This document shows, in pieces, positions 31,411-42,485 of a DNA stretch of 64,000 nucleotides. The stretch lies in assembly GCF_947623445.1 (NCBI RefSeq), contig NC_135245.1, positions 20,653,501-20,717,500 on the forward strand. Direction: 5' to 3'. Position 1 is the first letter of the stretch; the number at the start of each line of letters is the position of its first letter. Position numbers and translations under genes: made by a program. Origin of the DNA: Clavelina lepadiformis (Eukaryota; Chordata; Ascidiacea; Aplousobranchia; Clavelinidae). The notes below the pieces were generated by a model. It was not told the DNA's origin. It worked only from the letters and a program-made list of their open reading frames with translations, and did not search any database.

Positions 31411-34400
31411 GCTTTGTTTTATGATGAAAGCGAAAAGAAAAGTATCGAACGGGAATCAGAAGAAGAGATGGAAGAGGCAGCAGGGCAAGAAGTGTCGGAG
31501 AGAAATGAAGACGAGATGGTGGTGGATGAAAGGGATCCTGACGGGTTAGAAGGTGAAGGGGAGCATAGTGGTGCAAAGGAGGTGCCGGGGAAGAAGCGTC
31601 ACCACAGAAGAAAGACAAAATACTGCAGGTATGGTTTTTATTTAGCTGCCCTGAAAACATTATTTCCTAGTTTATTTTGTGACTTTTATGTTTTTAAGCA
31701 TATGCGAAAAAATGGTGATGAATGTTGGTCGTCATTGCAGAGACGTTCATAAAATATCATACAATGAGCTGTCTGGTGAAGGGAAGAAAATGTGCCCCTT
31801 ATGCGATAAATATGTAAAGTATCTGGTGAAACACCTGAAAGGTGCGAAACATGATAAGGATGACACACAAGTGAAGGAGCTAGTAATGTCACTTGATAAA
31901 CGGCGACGTGATAATACAGCAAAGGTAATTGCTTGTCTAGATATGTATGTAGCAATATTTAAAGAGAAGAAGTGCTTCACGAACATGCTGCGCTTTTAGT
32001 TGTATGTGTATTGTTATAACACTTATTGTCTGTTCAGTCGCCTGGACCGAACAGTCCGTTTTTCCTGGACTGCCTGCTTCAGAAATTTCTCGCTTTATTT
32101 GCAATCCGTCGACGGAGGGGGAAAACGCTTGGTCGATGCGGAAAAGCAGAAATCTATTCTGCAAAGAATAGTTTCTAACTGCAGTTTTGAGGATTTGCAC
32201 GCTTTCAGCTTGGACACATACATAGAAAAGCACGTTAAAGTAAGTACCTGCGTAGAATTTGCTATATTTGTGATTTGTTGCGTTTAATACAGACTACGTT
32301 GGCAGTTGCTTGAGGAAGGCAAATGCAAGCCTTCAACCTTCATTGCGCACAATGCCGCAATAGTTGCATTCATAAAATTCTTGACTATGAGGCATGCGGC
32401 AGAATGCAGCTTTGATTATCAACCAACCATGATACGGATCAAGCAGTGGAACGAGTTTTACCGGAGACGTCACCAGGAGCGGTATGTTATTGGTTTGTTT
32501 AAAGTTTTGTTCAAACTTTAATGTTACCGAAAGTATTTGTAGACGCCACGAAATCAGGGAGAGCGATAGAAGAAACGCAATTCGGAACGACGATGTTAAC
32601 AAACTGCTTCATTCAAGATATGTTATGAGATGCCTTCAAGACATGCGACGTAAGTAGTGTGACGCAAAACCCGTAAAGCGGGTTTACAGTAAAGCCTTTT
32701 TCCATTAGGGTTAGCATCGTAGGAAATGGTGTCTGGACAAGTTCTCTATGGTGGAATTGTTCTCTACCAAATAAATTAAAGACAATACCGCTATCCAAAT
32801 TTTCAGGGTTAGGAATTAATGACCGGTCGCATCTGGCAAAATGACTCCATTTAATTGAGGGGTTAGGGTTAGGGGTGAAATCGCTTTTAAAATTGAGGGT
32901 TAGCATCGTAGGAAATGGTGTCTGGACAAGTGCTTTATGGTGGAATTGTTCTCTACCAAATAAATTAAATACAATACCGGTTCTTAAATGTTCAGGGTTA
33001 GGACTTATTGACCAGCGGCATCTGGCAAAATGACTCCATTTCATAGAGCGGTTAGGGTTAGGGGTGAAAGCGCCCTTAAAAGTGAGGGTTAGTATCGTAG
33101 GAAATGGTATCTGGATAAGTTCTCAATCGTGAAACTGTATTTTTGGTTATTAGCAATGCCATATCGACCGAAATGGTACGCGAACCTTTTTAATGGTGCT
33201 CGGCTTTTTCTGATAGTCTGAGCTGTCGATTTGCATGACGGAGCTAAAAGCTGACGTCAGAACGATCCACCACGCTAGACTATGCTTAACTACGCTCGAC
33301 TACGCTCGACTACGCTCTACTACGCTCGACTACGCTCTACTACGCTCGACTACGCTCTACTACGCTCTACTACGCTCTACTACGCTCTACTACGCTCTAC
33401 TACGCTCTACTACGCTCTACTACGCTCTTCTACGCTCTACTACGCTCTACTACGCTCTACTACGCTCTACTACGCTCTACTACGCTCTACTACGCTCGAC
33501 TACGCTCTACTACGCTCGACTACGCTCGACTACGCTCGACTACGCTCGACTACGCTCGACTACGCTCGACTACGCTCGACTACGCTCGACTACGCTCGAC
33601 TACGCTCGACTACGCTCGACTACGCTCTACTACGCTCGACTACGCTCGACTACGCTCGACTACGCTCGACTACGCTCGACTACGCTCTACTACGCTCTAC
33701 TACGCTCTACTACGCTCTACTACGCTCGACTACGCTCGACTACGCTCTACTACGCTCGACTACGCTCGACTACGCTCTACTACGCTCTACTACGCTCTAC
33801 TACGCTCTACTACGCTCTACTACGCTCTACTACGCTCTACTACGCTCTACTACGCTCTACTACGCTCTACTACGCTCTACTACGCTCTACTACGCTCTAC
33901 TACGCTCTACTACGCTCTACTACGCTCGACTAGACAATAGATTTTGTCTATTTGCATTGCACATTATTCACAGTTGTCGTGGCCGAGTGGTTAAGGCGAC
34001 AGACTACAAATCTGTTTGGCTCTTCCCGCGGAATTGAAATCATGCTTCCATAAGTGATTTGCGGAAAGTGCGATTTTATCTAATTGCATTGAACAATAAG
34101 CACAGTTGTCGTGGCCGAGTGGTTAAGGCGACAGACTTTAAATCTGTTGAGCCTTGCCGGCGTAAGTTCGAATCCCGCCGACAACGTGGAATTAAAATCA
34201 CGCTTCCATAAGTGATTCGAGAAAAGTGCGATTTTATCTATTTGCATTGAACATTAAGCACAGTTGTCGTGGCCGATTGGTTAAGACGAGAGACTAGAAA
34301 TCTGGTGGGCTCTTTTTGTCCCATCTTGGATGACCGTGGTAAACCAAGATGGGACGATAAGTATAAATCTTTAACAGTATAAATTTGCTTTAATTAAAAT

Positions 34401-35720
34401 CGAATCTTAAAAAATTTGCCTTTGAAATAAAAATGAATGATGAAATTAAAACAAAATTAAAATTGATTCGTAGAAGAAACAACGAACGATGATCTTGTAA
34501 AAATCTGCGTGGCCATTTCTATCTTGCGTTTCTATCGCTGCTAAACGTAAAATTGTATTTGTTGTTTTTGGAAAATTATGGTAGGCAAGCAAATTTTAAT
34601 TTTAAATTTTAAATTTTGCATGGTATGCTGTGTAGATAATTCCCTTTCCAAATCTTAAAGATTTTATAAATTCGCATGTGATCACTCAAGCATGAAATGC
34701 AATCAACCCAGTTCACTTCTCAGACTGACCTTCACTTCTCAGCAACGCACGTGGAGTGAGGTACTGTTCAGTTAGTTGCTCTGTTTTAGCATACTGTAGG
34801 CCGAGCTTCTGTTTTAAATTATCGGTTGTAGGCTGCAAGATATTAAACAAATCTAATATTGATTGTTTCATTTTTCGTTGATACAGTAACTCACTATATT
34901 CTACAAACATGCAGTCTGGGAAAACGATCCCGGAGCGGAGGTGAGAAGGACCATGGGGAAATCCTCATGGCCTATCAGATAACCAAAAACTCGCAGCGGA
35001 CAAGTGCAGTCCGCAACATGCTCGTGGAAGAACTTAACCATGGCTGCCGGACCAGGAAAGGACGTTGGATTATTCGGGTAAGTCACCACATTCTCCTTTC
35101 ATGTAGAAAACTATTAAAAAAGGGATGTTTTTAATGCAGGTGCAAGATCACAAAACATTCGCAAAATATGGGGATGCAACAATTGTTATGCCTGGCTGGT
35201 TGAAGGAAGGGCTGGACAACCTTGTCCGGTTCAACGGAAAAGAAATTTGAAATAATTTTCCCCATAAATGAGCAAAGTAGTTTGCGGAAAAAAGGATGCA
35301 GCGAGGGTTGAAGTTGGCCGGAGGTGGCGAATTTATATCTCTGTTCTTGACACAAATTCGTAAAGATTTTTTCGTAAAGTGTGTGCCAGTTAGTAGCGGA
35401 AAAAGGAGAAAATGTTTCTTTTGCAGCTCAGTTCAAGAGGGCCGCAATTATTCAATTAAAGATAAAGACCTACAGAGGTCTAATTTCGCCTAAAGCACAA
35501 TCGAAAGTATGGGCGAGGTTGGCCAGGAATTACCTCTTGATTATAAGTAAGCCACTTAATGTTAGCATTCAAATTGTTTTTTTTATGTATAGAAACCGAA
35601 TTTGAGTTGCATTTTAATTTTTTTTAATATTTTTTGCATTAATTGGTAAGTTGTTCCATGTCTGCTGTTTTAGGAGCCTCGCCGACTCAACGTCCGAAGT
35701 CGTGGCTGCCCAAGAAATAG
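31411..35720 (+). CDS. Cys-His-finger / tyrosine-recombinase-like gene, copy B
   Basis: Tandem duplicate about 4.32 kb after copy A and very similar over its length. Exons: about 31430-31628 (acidic, then KKRHHRRKTKYCR), 31741-31944, 32083-32239, 32306-32481, 32543-32649, a 2.24-kb intron, 34887-35077 and 35140 onward, then 35427-35546 and 35674-35720. This is the only copy whose acidic exon reads through into the finger exon. Relative to copy A it lacks about 300 bp after about 35330, removing the segment with the N-R-K-H-x-V-T motif. It therefore cannot encode a complete recombinase domain, and neither full-length copy looks intact. The first exon and its ATG were not identified. Confidence 0.5.
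32703..33124 (-). repeat. 189-bp satellite monomers in the intron of copy B (about 2.2)
   Basis: Same position and structure as in copy A, 4319 bp further on. Confidence 0.88.
33275..33932. repeat. 10-bp minisatellite CTACGCTCTA/CTACGCTCGA in the intron of copy B
   Basis: About 65 decamers versus about 38 in copy A. The length gain explains most of the 400-bp change in offset between the two gene copies. Runs of CTCTA and CTCGA variants alternate in blocks. Confidence 0.93.
33973..34030 (+). pseudogene. truncated tRNA-Ser-like, loop ACA, in the intron of copy B
   Basis: GTTGTCG, normal D-arm and loop CTACAAA; sequence jumps to the spacer after CTTCCCGCGG, losing the T-arm. Confidence 0.6.
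34105..34185 (+). tRNA. tRNA-Ser-like, anticodon TTA (ochre), in the intron of copy B
   Basis: Acceptor GTTGTCG/CGACAAC fully paired, normal D-arm, anticodon stem ACAGA/TCTGT, loop CTTTAAA giving anticodon TTA, which would read UAA. Variable arm present, T-loop TTCGAAT normal, but the T-stem (GTAAG/CCCGC) has two mismatches. May be a pseudogene; a serine-inserting ochre suppressor is possible in principle. Confidence 0.5.
34263..34355 (+). pseudogene. truncated tRNA-Ser (loop AGA) fused to a perfect hairpin, copy B
   Basis: 5' half of a tRNA-Ser (loop CTAGAAA), then TTTTT. A perfect 12-bp stem follows, GTCCCATCTTGG (34318-34329) with CCAAGATGGGAC (34344-34355). Confidence 0.6.
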
Positions 35721-35836
35721 TGGCGTCAGTAATGCTACAGCGCATCGACAGTTAGTCTGTGAGTAACATGGCTTGAACTTATGCGATATTTTAAAAATTA
35801 CCATGCTCTATGTAAACTGTGATGACTTAAAATGCT

Positions 35837-36811
35837 TTGTTTTATGAAGAAAGCGAAAAGAAAAGTATCGAACGGGAATCAGAAGAAGAGATGGAAGAGG
35901 CAGCAGGGCAAGAAGTGTCGGAGGGAAAAAAAGACGAGATGGTGGTGGATGAAAGGGTTTCTGACGGGTTAGAAGGTGAAGCGGAGCATAGTGGTGCAGA
36001 GGAGGTGCCGGGGAAGAAGCGTCACCACAGAAGAAAGGCAAAATAATGCAGGTATGGTTTTTATTTAGCTGCCCTGAAAACATTATTTCCTAGTTTATTT
36101 TGTGACTTTTATGTTTTTAAGCATATGCGAAAAAATGGTGATGAATGTTGGTCGTCATTGCAGAGACGTTCATAAAATATCATACAATGAGCTGTCTGGT
36201 GAAGGGAAGAAAAAGTGCCCCTTATGCGATAAATATGTAAAGCATCTGGTGAAACACCTGAAAGGTGCGAAACATGATAAGGATGACACACAAGTGAAGG
36301 AGCTAGTAATGTCACTTGATAAACGGCGACGTGATAATACAGTAAAGGTAATTGCTTGTCTAGATATGTATGTAGCAATATTTAAAGAGAAGAAGTGCTT
36401 CACGAACATGCTGCGCTTTTAGTTGTAGCCTATGTGTATTGTTATAACACTTATTGTCTGTTCAGTCGCCTGAACTGAACAGTCCGTTTTTCCTGGACTG
36501 CCTGCTTCAGAAATTTCTCGCTTTATTTGAAATCCGTCGACGGAGGGGAAAAACACTTGGTCGATGCGGAAAAGCAGAAATCTATTCTGCAAAGAATAGT
36601 TTCTAACTGCAGTTTTGAGGATTTGCACGCTTTCAGCTTGGACACATACATAGAAAAGCACGTTAAAGTAAGTACCTGCGTAGAATTTGCTATATTTGTG
36701 ATTTGTTGCGTTTAATACAGACTACATTGGCAGTTGCTTGAGGAAGGCAAGTGCAAGCCTTCAACCTTCATTGCGCACAATGCCGCTATAGTTGCATTCA
36801 TAAAATTCTTA
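35837..36811 (+). pseudogene. recombinase-like gene, copy C (3' truncated)
   Basis: Third tandem copy, about 4.42 kb after copy B. Exons 36164-36367, 36511-36667 and 36734 to about 36810 match copies A and B. It breaks inside the core-binding-like exon at about 36811, where unrelated sequence begins. The acidic exon (to 36050) ends in a stop as in copy A. Confidence 0.6.
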
Positions 36812-37615
36812 AAACCTACATGACAGGATTTCGCTGTCAGCTCCTGTAGAGCTATCAAATTTGGTACTTTCCCATTTCACAGACTGCCTGGCGAGACCGA
36901 CGAAAATAACATTTTTTTGCCGTTACGCAGCAAGAAAATAACGCAATGCGGAAATAAGTTTCCACAAAAAGCCAAATAGCAAAGCGTTAACCCCCCTCCC
37001 CTCCCCTCCCCTCCCCTCCCCTCCCCCCAAAACAAGTCAAATACCCCACCCCAAACCCCCAAGGTCTGCAACTAACTAAGCAATCTCAACAAAAATTGAC
37101 CTCGAAAGACTAGACACAACCTGTTTCCGTTTGTGCGGGCTTGGCCAAAAGCCAAGTCATACTTCCAATTCTAATTTAGTTCGGGCACTGTCGTGCTTGG
37201 CTGTGGTTGTTAAACTTCTAGCTTGCAAGCCAACTGTTGCGTCATAGATAAAATTGAGAGGCAGCTAATCCAAAACATATCTCTTTGTTATGCAAAGCAA
37301 AGAGAATAGAAATATACTAGAAAAAGTTTTATAGCATGTTTTTTAAATCACTCCTTTACATTTTGCGCAATATTTAATAAAAGTTGCTGTAAAAAGTTGC
37401 ATGAAAAATAGAGAAAAGTTGCAAAAAGTTGCAATAAAAAAATTCCTACAAAAAGCTTAAAACATCATACTACATAAATTCTGAGTATTTAGGAAGCTGC
37501 CGAAAGCTGTAAAAAAAAGTTGCAAAAGTTGCAAAAACTTGCCCTAATAATGATATATCTAAGTGTCTTGAGGTACCAAAGCAAAAAATTAATTTCATTC
37601 GCATTGCGTTCGTAA
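36812..37615. other. spacer with C-rich tract and AAAGTTGC repeats
   Basis: Begins at the break of gene copy C. Contains a (CCCCT)n-type tract at about 36990-37027 and scattered AAAAGTTGCA repeats at 37380-37540. No gene seen. Confidence 0.5.
36990..37027 (-). repeat. G-rich minus-strand tract, (GGGGA)n
   Basis: Six or seven G4-5 runs separated by single A on the minus strand, a strong G-quadruplex candidate. Confidence 0.7.
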
Positions 37616-37648
37616 TTTTTGTAAGTTATAATTCGCACGGGTACAAAT

Positions 37649-38076
37649 ATGCACGAAGTAACAATTCCAAATGTATCTCGCAACGTATACGGGTATTAAG
37701 TTGCACGATGTAAAAATTACCAAATGTATCTCGCAACTTATACGGGTATCAAATTGCACGAAGTAACAATTACCAAATGTATCTCGCAACGTATACGGGT
37801 ATCAAATTGCACGAAGTAACAATTACCAAATGTATCTCGCAACGTATACGGGTATTAAATTGCACGAAGTAAAAATTACCAAATGTATCTCGCAACGTAT
37901 ACGGGTATCAAATTGCACGAAGTAACAATTACCAAATGTATCTCGCAACGTATACGGGTATCAAATTGCACGAAGTAACAATTACCAAATGTATCTCGCA
38001 ACTTATACGGGTATCAAATTGCACGAAGTAAAAATTACCAAATGTATCTCGCAACGTATACGGGTATCAAATTGCA
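37649..38076. repeat. 53-bp tandem repeat, about eight copies
   Basis: Units differ by a few substitutions (GTAACAATTACC or GTAAAAATTACC; CAACGTATAC or CAACTTATAC). Confidence 0.9.
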
Positions 38077-38671
38077 ACATAAAATCTTCGTCGGACCTAC
38101 GTTGGCGCGCTAACTACAATCTTACACGTTTCGACGTAGGGCCTACCAACAATCACTAACACACAGCGTTTTTACGCGTTACGAATTTGAAACAGCAAAC
38201 ACAATATTTTACTGCAATAAAACGCTTTCACCACTTGACGCAGATGAATCGAAATTCAAAAATAGACTTGTCTGGCTTCATCTTGCGGTTCTTTACCTAA
38301 AACACTTCTTTAATCAAAATTATTGCAATTTGTTTCTTTACTATCCACAAAATTAAAATTGCAAAAGTTAAACGCTGTGCAATACAATACACTGTTATTT
38401 TGTTAAACACTTTAATTAAACACGAAAAGTGAGGCCAAAAAGAAACGCCTAAAATGGTTACATGTTTAAATCGCACATGTTTATTCTGTTTTGTGTTTAA
38501 ATGTTGTAGGTGTTTACTAACTAGGTGTTTATTATCTTTGGTGTTTATGTTTAAATGTTGTACGTGTTTACTAACTAGGTGTTTACTATTTTATGCGTAT
38601 TGTCACTTGGCAGTCAAAATTTCCAAAATAGCGTTTATTACAGCAGCGCAACAGAAACAAGGCAGGTACAA

Positions 38672-38803
38672 TCACGGGCGCCGGAATTATTTTTGGCAGG
38701 GGGCAAAATTCGAAAATAGGACACTTTTTGAATGTCATTTTGGAAAATAAAGAAAGAAAAGGGGGCGATGGCCTCTCTGCCCTTCCTCTTCCGGCACCCG
38801 TGA
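38672..38803. mobile_element. 132-bp MITE-like inverted repeat element
   Basis: Ends TCACGGGCGCCGGAA and TTCCGGCACCCGTGA are inverted with one mismatch. No clear target duplication. Lies inside the 3.97-kb element, in or just after an exon-like frame. Confidence 0.55.
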
Positions 38804-38849
38804 GTAATAACAATATACAATAATAATAATAATAACAACCGATAAGTTG

Positions 38850-40715
38850 CATTAAATAGCCTAACACCCCCCTCGAATCGTTGTTACATCTGAAGTGGAT
38901 TGAATCAGCAACAATGAATGTTTTCATGGTTCCGGCTTCGTTATAAGAAACAAGCAAACTTGGCAGTGTTTTCTTTCTGGAGTTTAAACTAATCCGAAAT
39001 GCCTAAAAAATTAAAACAAAAATGTCAATGTATACAAATTGTTCTGTAAAGCCACCAGTTAAATAAAGCAACTACAACTCACATTAACAGTCTGCATTGC
39101 ATCAAAAAGAATTGTTTTGCGGGTCGGCCAAAGTTGTTTTTGTGACCTCAAAAAGAGATTAAGTTCTTTCTCTGGTGATGGATCCTATGTCAAAAGTTTT
39201 GTTAGGTTTTTACACTATTAATAATGAATCTATTTTCACCTCAATATATATAAAATGTCTCAAGATCTGAACACATTATTCTTCAACAAAGCAATAAGCT
39301 AATACACAAACAACCAAATTTGATTTTTGTTAATTGCTGGATGAATGCTCAGATTGCTCACTTCAGTCTCATGGCATTGCCGCTCAACATTGCTGTTACA
39401 TTTGTTGTCTAGCGTGGTTAGCATGCTTACGCAAGCGTCTTATATCGTATTGTAATCAAATTGATAAACATTTCTGAATTTTTCCTCAATCTGCAAAATT
39501 TATCACTATATCAATAACCATGTTGCAGCCTCTAAACATGATCTACAACTGTATTCTCTTACAAAAGTATGAAAATCTAAAACACCTTATAATAAGTTTC
39601 TTTCAAACACTAACAAAAGGCATTTGTCCTAATAATGAAAACTTTTCAATGATTCCACTAATGCAGGGGTCGGGAACCTTTTTGGCGAAGGAGCCATGCA
39701 ATCCACATATTGTTAATTTTTATTTCCGTTAGAGCCATATAATATTTTTCAACACTTAATGCAACTAACGTGTGCATTTTTAAGCAAAACCAACTACTTT
39801 AGACAACGGTAAATGTCTGAATTTACTCTTTAATAACATGCTAATTACTGTTAATGCGATTTCTGGTGCTGCATGATACAGAAATTACAAAATTACAAAT
39901 AACTGAAAAGTTTTATTCGTAACAATTGAGCTAAGAAATGCCAGCTTAGATTTATTTGCGAGCCAGATGCCATCATCAAAAGAGCCATATCTGGCTCGCG
40001 AGCCATAGGTTCCCAACCTCTGCACTAATGCATCCATCTTTACATTAAACTAATTGCTTCTTGGTGAAAGACAGACATTGGTCTTAAATACCTGTTTTAG
40101 TAGACCGTATTCCCATCCTGATTCTTCCTTTTCTAAATGTTGTCTAATAACTTCAGTAGCCCTTTTTTGTCCATTCTGAATCTACAGTGATTAAAAATAT
40201 AAAACTAAACAATATAGCTTTTAAAACAGTAGTGAGATGTAATCAAGCTTTTTGATAAGGTGTCAGAATCTTTCTTCTCGAATGTCTTTGGAAGACTCGG
40301 ACTCGGCAATGATTCCTCCACTCTCTGCAGTTTTCCACAAAAACTCAATTTTCATTTGTTTATTAAATTTTATAACATATTGACCAACCCTGGCACTGCT
40401 CACCAGGACCAGAAGAGTAAAGATTAATAATGGCTTACCCAAGAACATTACAAAAGTAGTAACACTGGACATTTGCAATAAGTTCGCATTGTTTGAACCT
40501 GGTGCTAAGCCAATCCACCACTGAAGCAACACTTTTTGGCATGCACAGTATATTTTAAAATTAACTTAATATTGTTAATAATAAAAATTTCATGTGGATC
40601 AAAAATATATAATTCTGCATCACCTGCCAGTGTAGTTGGAGGAAACCTAATGATGAGGGTTGTTTACTACCATATGTGATGGCACAGGTGGATGGCTTCT
40701 CTTCCGACATAAGTT
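38850..40715 (-). CDS. unidentified multi-exon gene inside the TA-flanked element
   Basis: Two exons are well bounded and of whole-codon length on the minus strand. 40092-40181 encodes 30 residues (QNGQKRATEVIRQHLEKEES, then GWEYGLLKQ). 39083-39184 encodes 34 residues (DPSPEKELNLFLRSQKQLWP, then TRKTILFDAMQTVN). Each has AG and GT neighbours in the right places. Less certain pieces are a frame starting MSEEKPSTCAITYGSKQPSS near 40712, a hydrophobic stretch in 40263-40532 (MFLGKPLLIFTLLVLVSSAR), and a possible next exon from 39002 (AFRISLNSRKKTLPSLLVSY). I do not recognise the protein. The 39664-40022 MITE lies in the intron between the two sure exons. It may be a captured host gene or a divergent element protein. 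Confidence 0.4.
39664..40022. mobile_element. hAT-type MITE with 8-bp TSD (CACTAATG)
   Basis: Starts CAGGGGTCGGGAACC and ends GGTTCCCAACCTCTG. Exact 8-bp duplications CACTAATG at 39656-39663 and 40023-40030. GAGCCAT and CTGGCTCGCG motifs are internal. 359 bp, non-coding. Confidence 0.88.
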
Positions 40716-40759
40716 TCTAAGTTTTTCCAATAACTTTCTACAGAAAACGCCTGTAAAGA

Positions 40760-42089
40760 AACAGCTTAGTATAAACTGTTATAGACTACTGAGTACAAAA
40801 ATATTTTATATTGTAGGCTAGGAAATTTATCATTATACAGTTATTACAACAATTTTCTTTCTACAGTACTAAATTATCAAAATCAAATGCTTACCGAAGG
40901 CCATTGCCTTTCCCAAGAGCATTACAACGGTATGGCACCACCGGGTATCGAAAACATGCTATAAATATTTGTTATTGTCTGTAACTCTGTAAACCTTTAT
41001 GCCTGGAATATAGCCTAGGCCTTGTAGTAACAAACCTGATCCATACAGCGAAATACGCTACACCAGGCTACCTATATAGGCTACCGAAAACAAACTGTGG
41101 CAATAAGCTACAGCCCTACGAAACGTCATAAAACAATTCGCTGTCTATATGTAAGCTGAAAAGAGGGTTCAGATTTTAGAGATAGCTTTTAGCCTAGCTG
41201 CCTGAAGGAGGTAAATGCGCGCCCACATTTTTGACCATGGTAGAATTTAACAAGATATTTCATAGAACTTAAAATAATTTTTAAATAGCAAACTTGCTGG
41301 ATAAAAAGTAAATAAAAACAACAATTACTTGTTCTAATGTAAAACAATAAGTTTAATGTAATGTTATGAAAGTTTTTTTATTTTAATATTTTAGGTTTTG
41401 AGTTATTTAAACATGGAATAAATAGTTATAACTTACTATTTTCAGATACACAATCTACATTATATGAACAAACGTTATTCAGACGTTCCACTAACTGATG
41501 GTGAACGCTTGTCATTTACCTTTCAATCAAACGACGAGAAAAGAACGCCCACGTTAGGCCATGCCCGAGTAATTTCAAACTTTGATGGGCAAAGTATGGT
41601 AATTGGTTTTTCACCCTCCATTCCTGGGTGAATGGCTTTACTTGAAAACCAATCACAGCCAGTGGCGTAGCTGGAAAAAAATTGGGGGGGGGGGGGGGGG
41701 ATCAAATATTTCATGAGATTACAAAGAGAACTATACGAATTGTTGGTTTTAAGACACCGCCACCCGATGTAGAAACCTATATAGACACAAAATATGGGGT
41801 CGGGGTGGCCAAGGCCCCTATCACCCCTTTGAAATATAGCCTACAGTAAGGCCTGAACAATACAATTTAGTGTTCAGCCACTCCATACAGGAAAATTTTT
41901 AAAACGACTTCAAGTTGCCAACTTTAAACCTAAGAATTGAGTCCGAGATACAAATTTATACTGAACAATAGCTCGTGTAATTGGGTAATGCGAACAAGTC
42001 TAAAGCATATAGTACCAAACTGTTTTTGATAGATTCTTTCTAAAGCAACTTAAAGTATAAGATATAATTCAATAAAACTCATCAAAATA
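40760..42089. other. interior of the TA-flanked element, little recognised
   Basis: AT-rich. Contains AGTGGCGTAGCTGG followed by a run of 18 G at about 41683-41700, resembling the start of a degenerate non-autonomous transposon, but no partner end was fixed. No further exon could be supported. Confidence 0.35.
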
Positions 42090-42485
42090 AACACATTCCT
42101 CCTAAACACCTTTTTGTTTGACACATTTTGTAATCTTTGTGTTATGTGTTTAACATTTAAACGCCTAAAGCGTGGAAAAAGTGTAGAATAGGCATAAATC
42201 ATTATTAAACGTGTCATGGATTGTGGTGTTTAACCCATAAAGTGTTTAAATTTTGTCAAATTAACAAAATTTATACACTTAAACACATAATTAAACACTT
42301 TAACATGTTTAAAGAAGTAAAATTGTGTTTAAATTTTAAACACATGAATGACAGTGTAGCCTTTTGCGAGTTGCCCAGTTAAATTTTTAATTTGGAGTAG
42401 TGATTTGCAAGTTAATCTGGAAATGGCTACAAAATGCGTAGCCATTTTTCAGATACCATACTTTTTGGCAATTTAATACCCGCAA

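Larger units (their letters stand above)
38390..42356. mobile_element. 3967-bp element with CACTGT ends and TA target duplication
   Basis: Starts CACTGTTATTTTGTTAAACAC, ends in the inverse of CACTGTCATTCATGTGTTTA. TA at 38388-38389 and 42357-42358. The uninterrupted site is preserved in foldback copy 2 at about 43090-43110 (GCAATACAATAGCCTTTTGC), proving the borders. GTTTAAAC/AAACAC motifs crowd both subterminal zones (38400-38590 and 42090-42345). TA duplication suggests a Tc1/mariner-type mechanism; no transposase was recognised inside. Confidence 0.75.

Noticed and set aside
28916-34037. (RSTTLYYAL)n frames as repetitive proteins
   Set aside because: They translate the 10-bp minisatellite. 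Because ten is not a multiple of three, the three frames cycle through the same units and all stay open.
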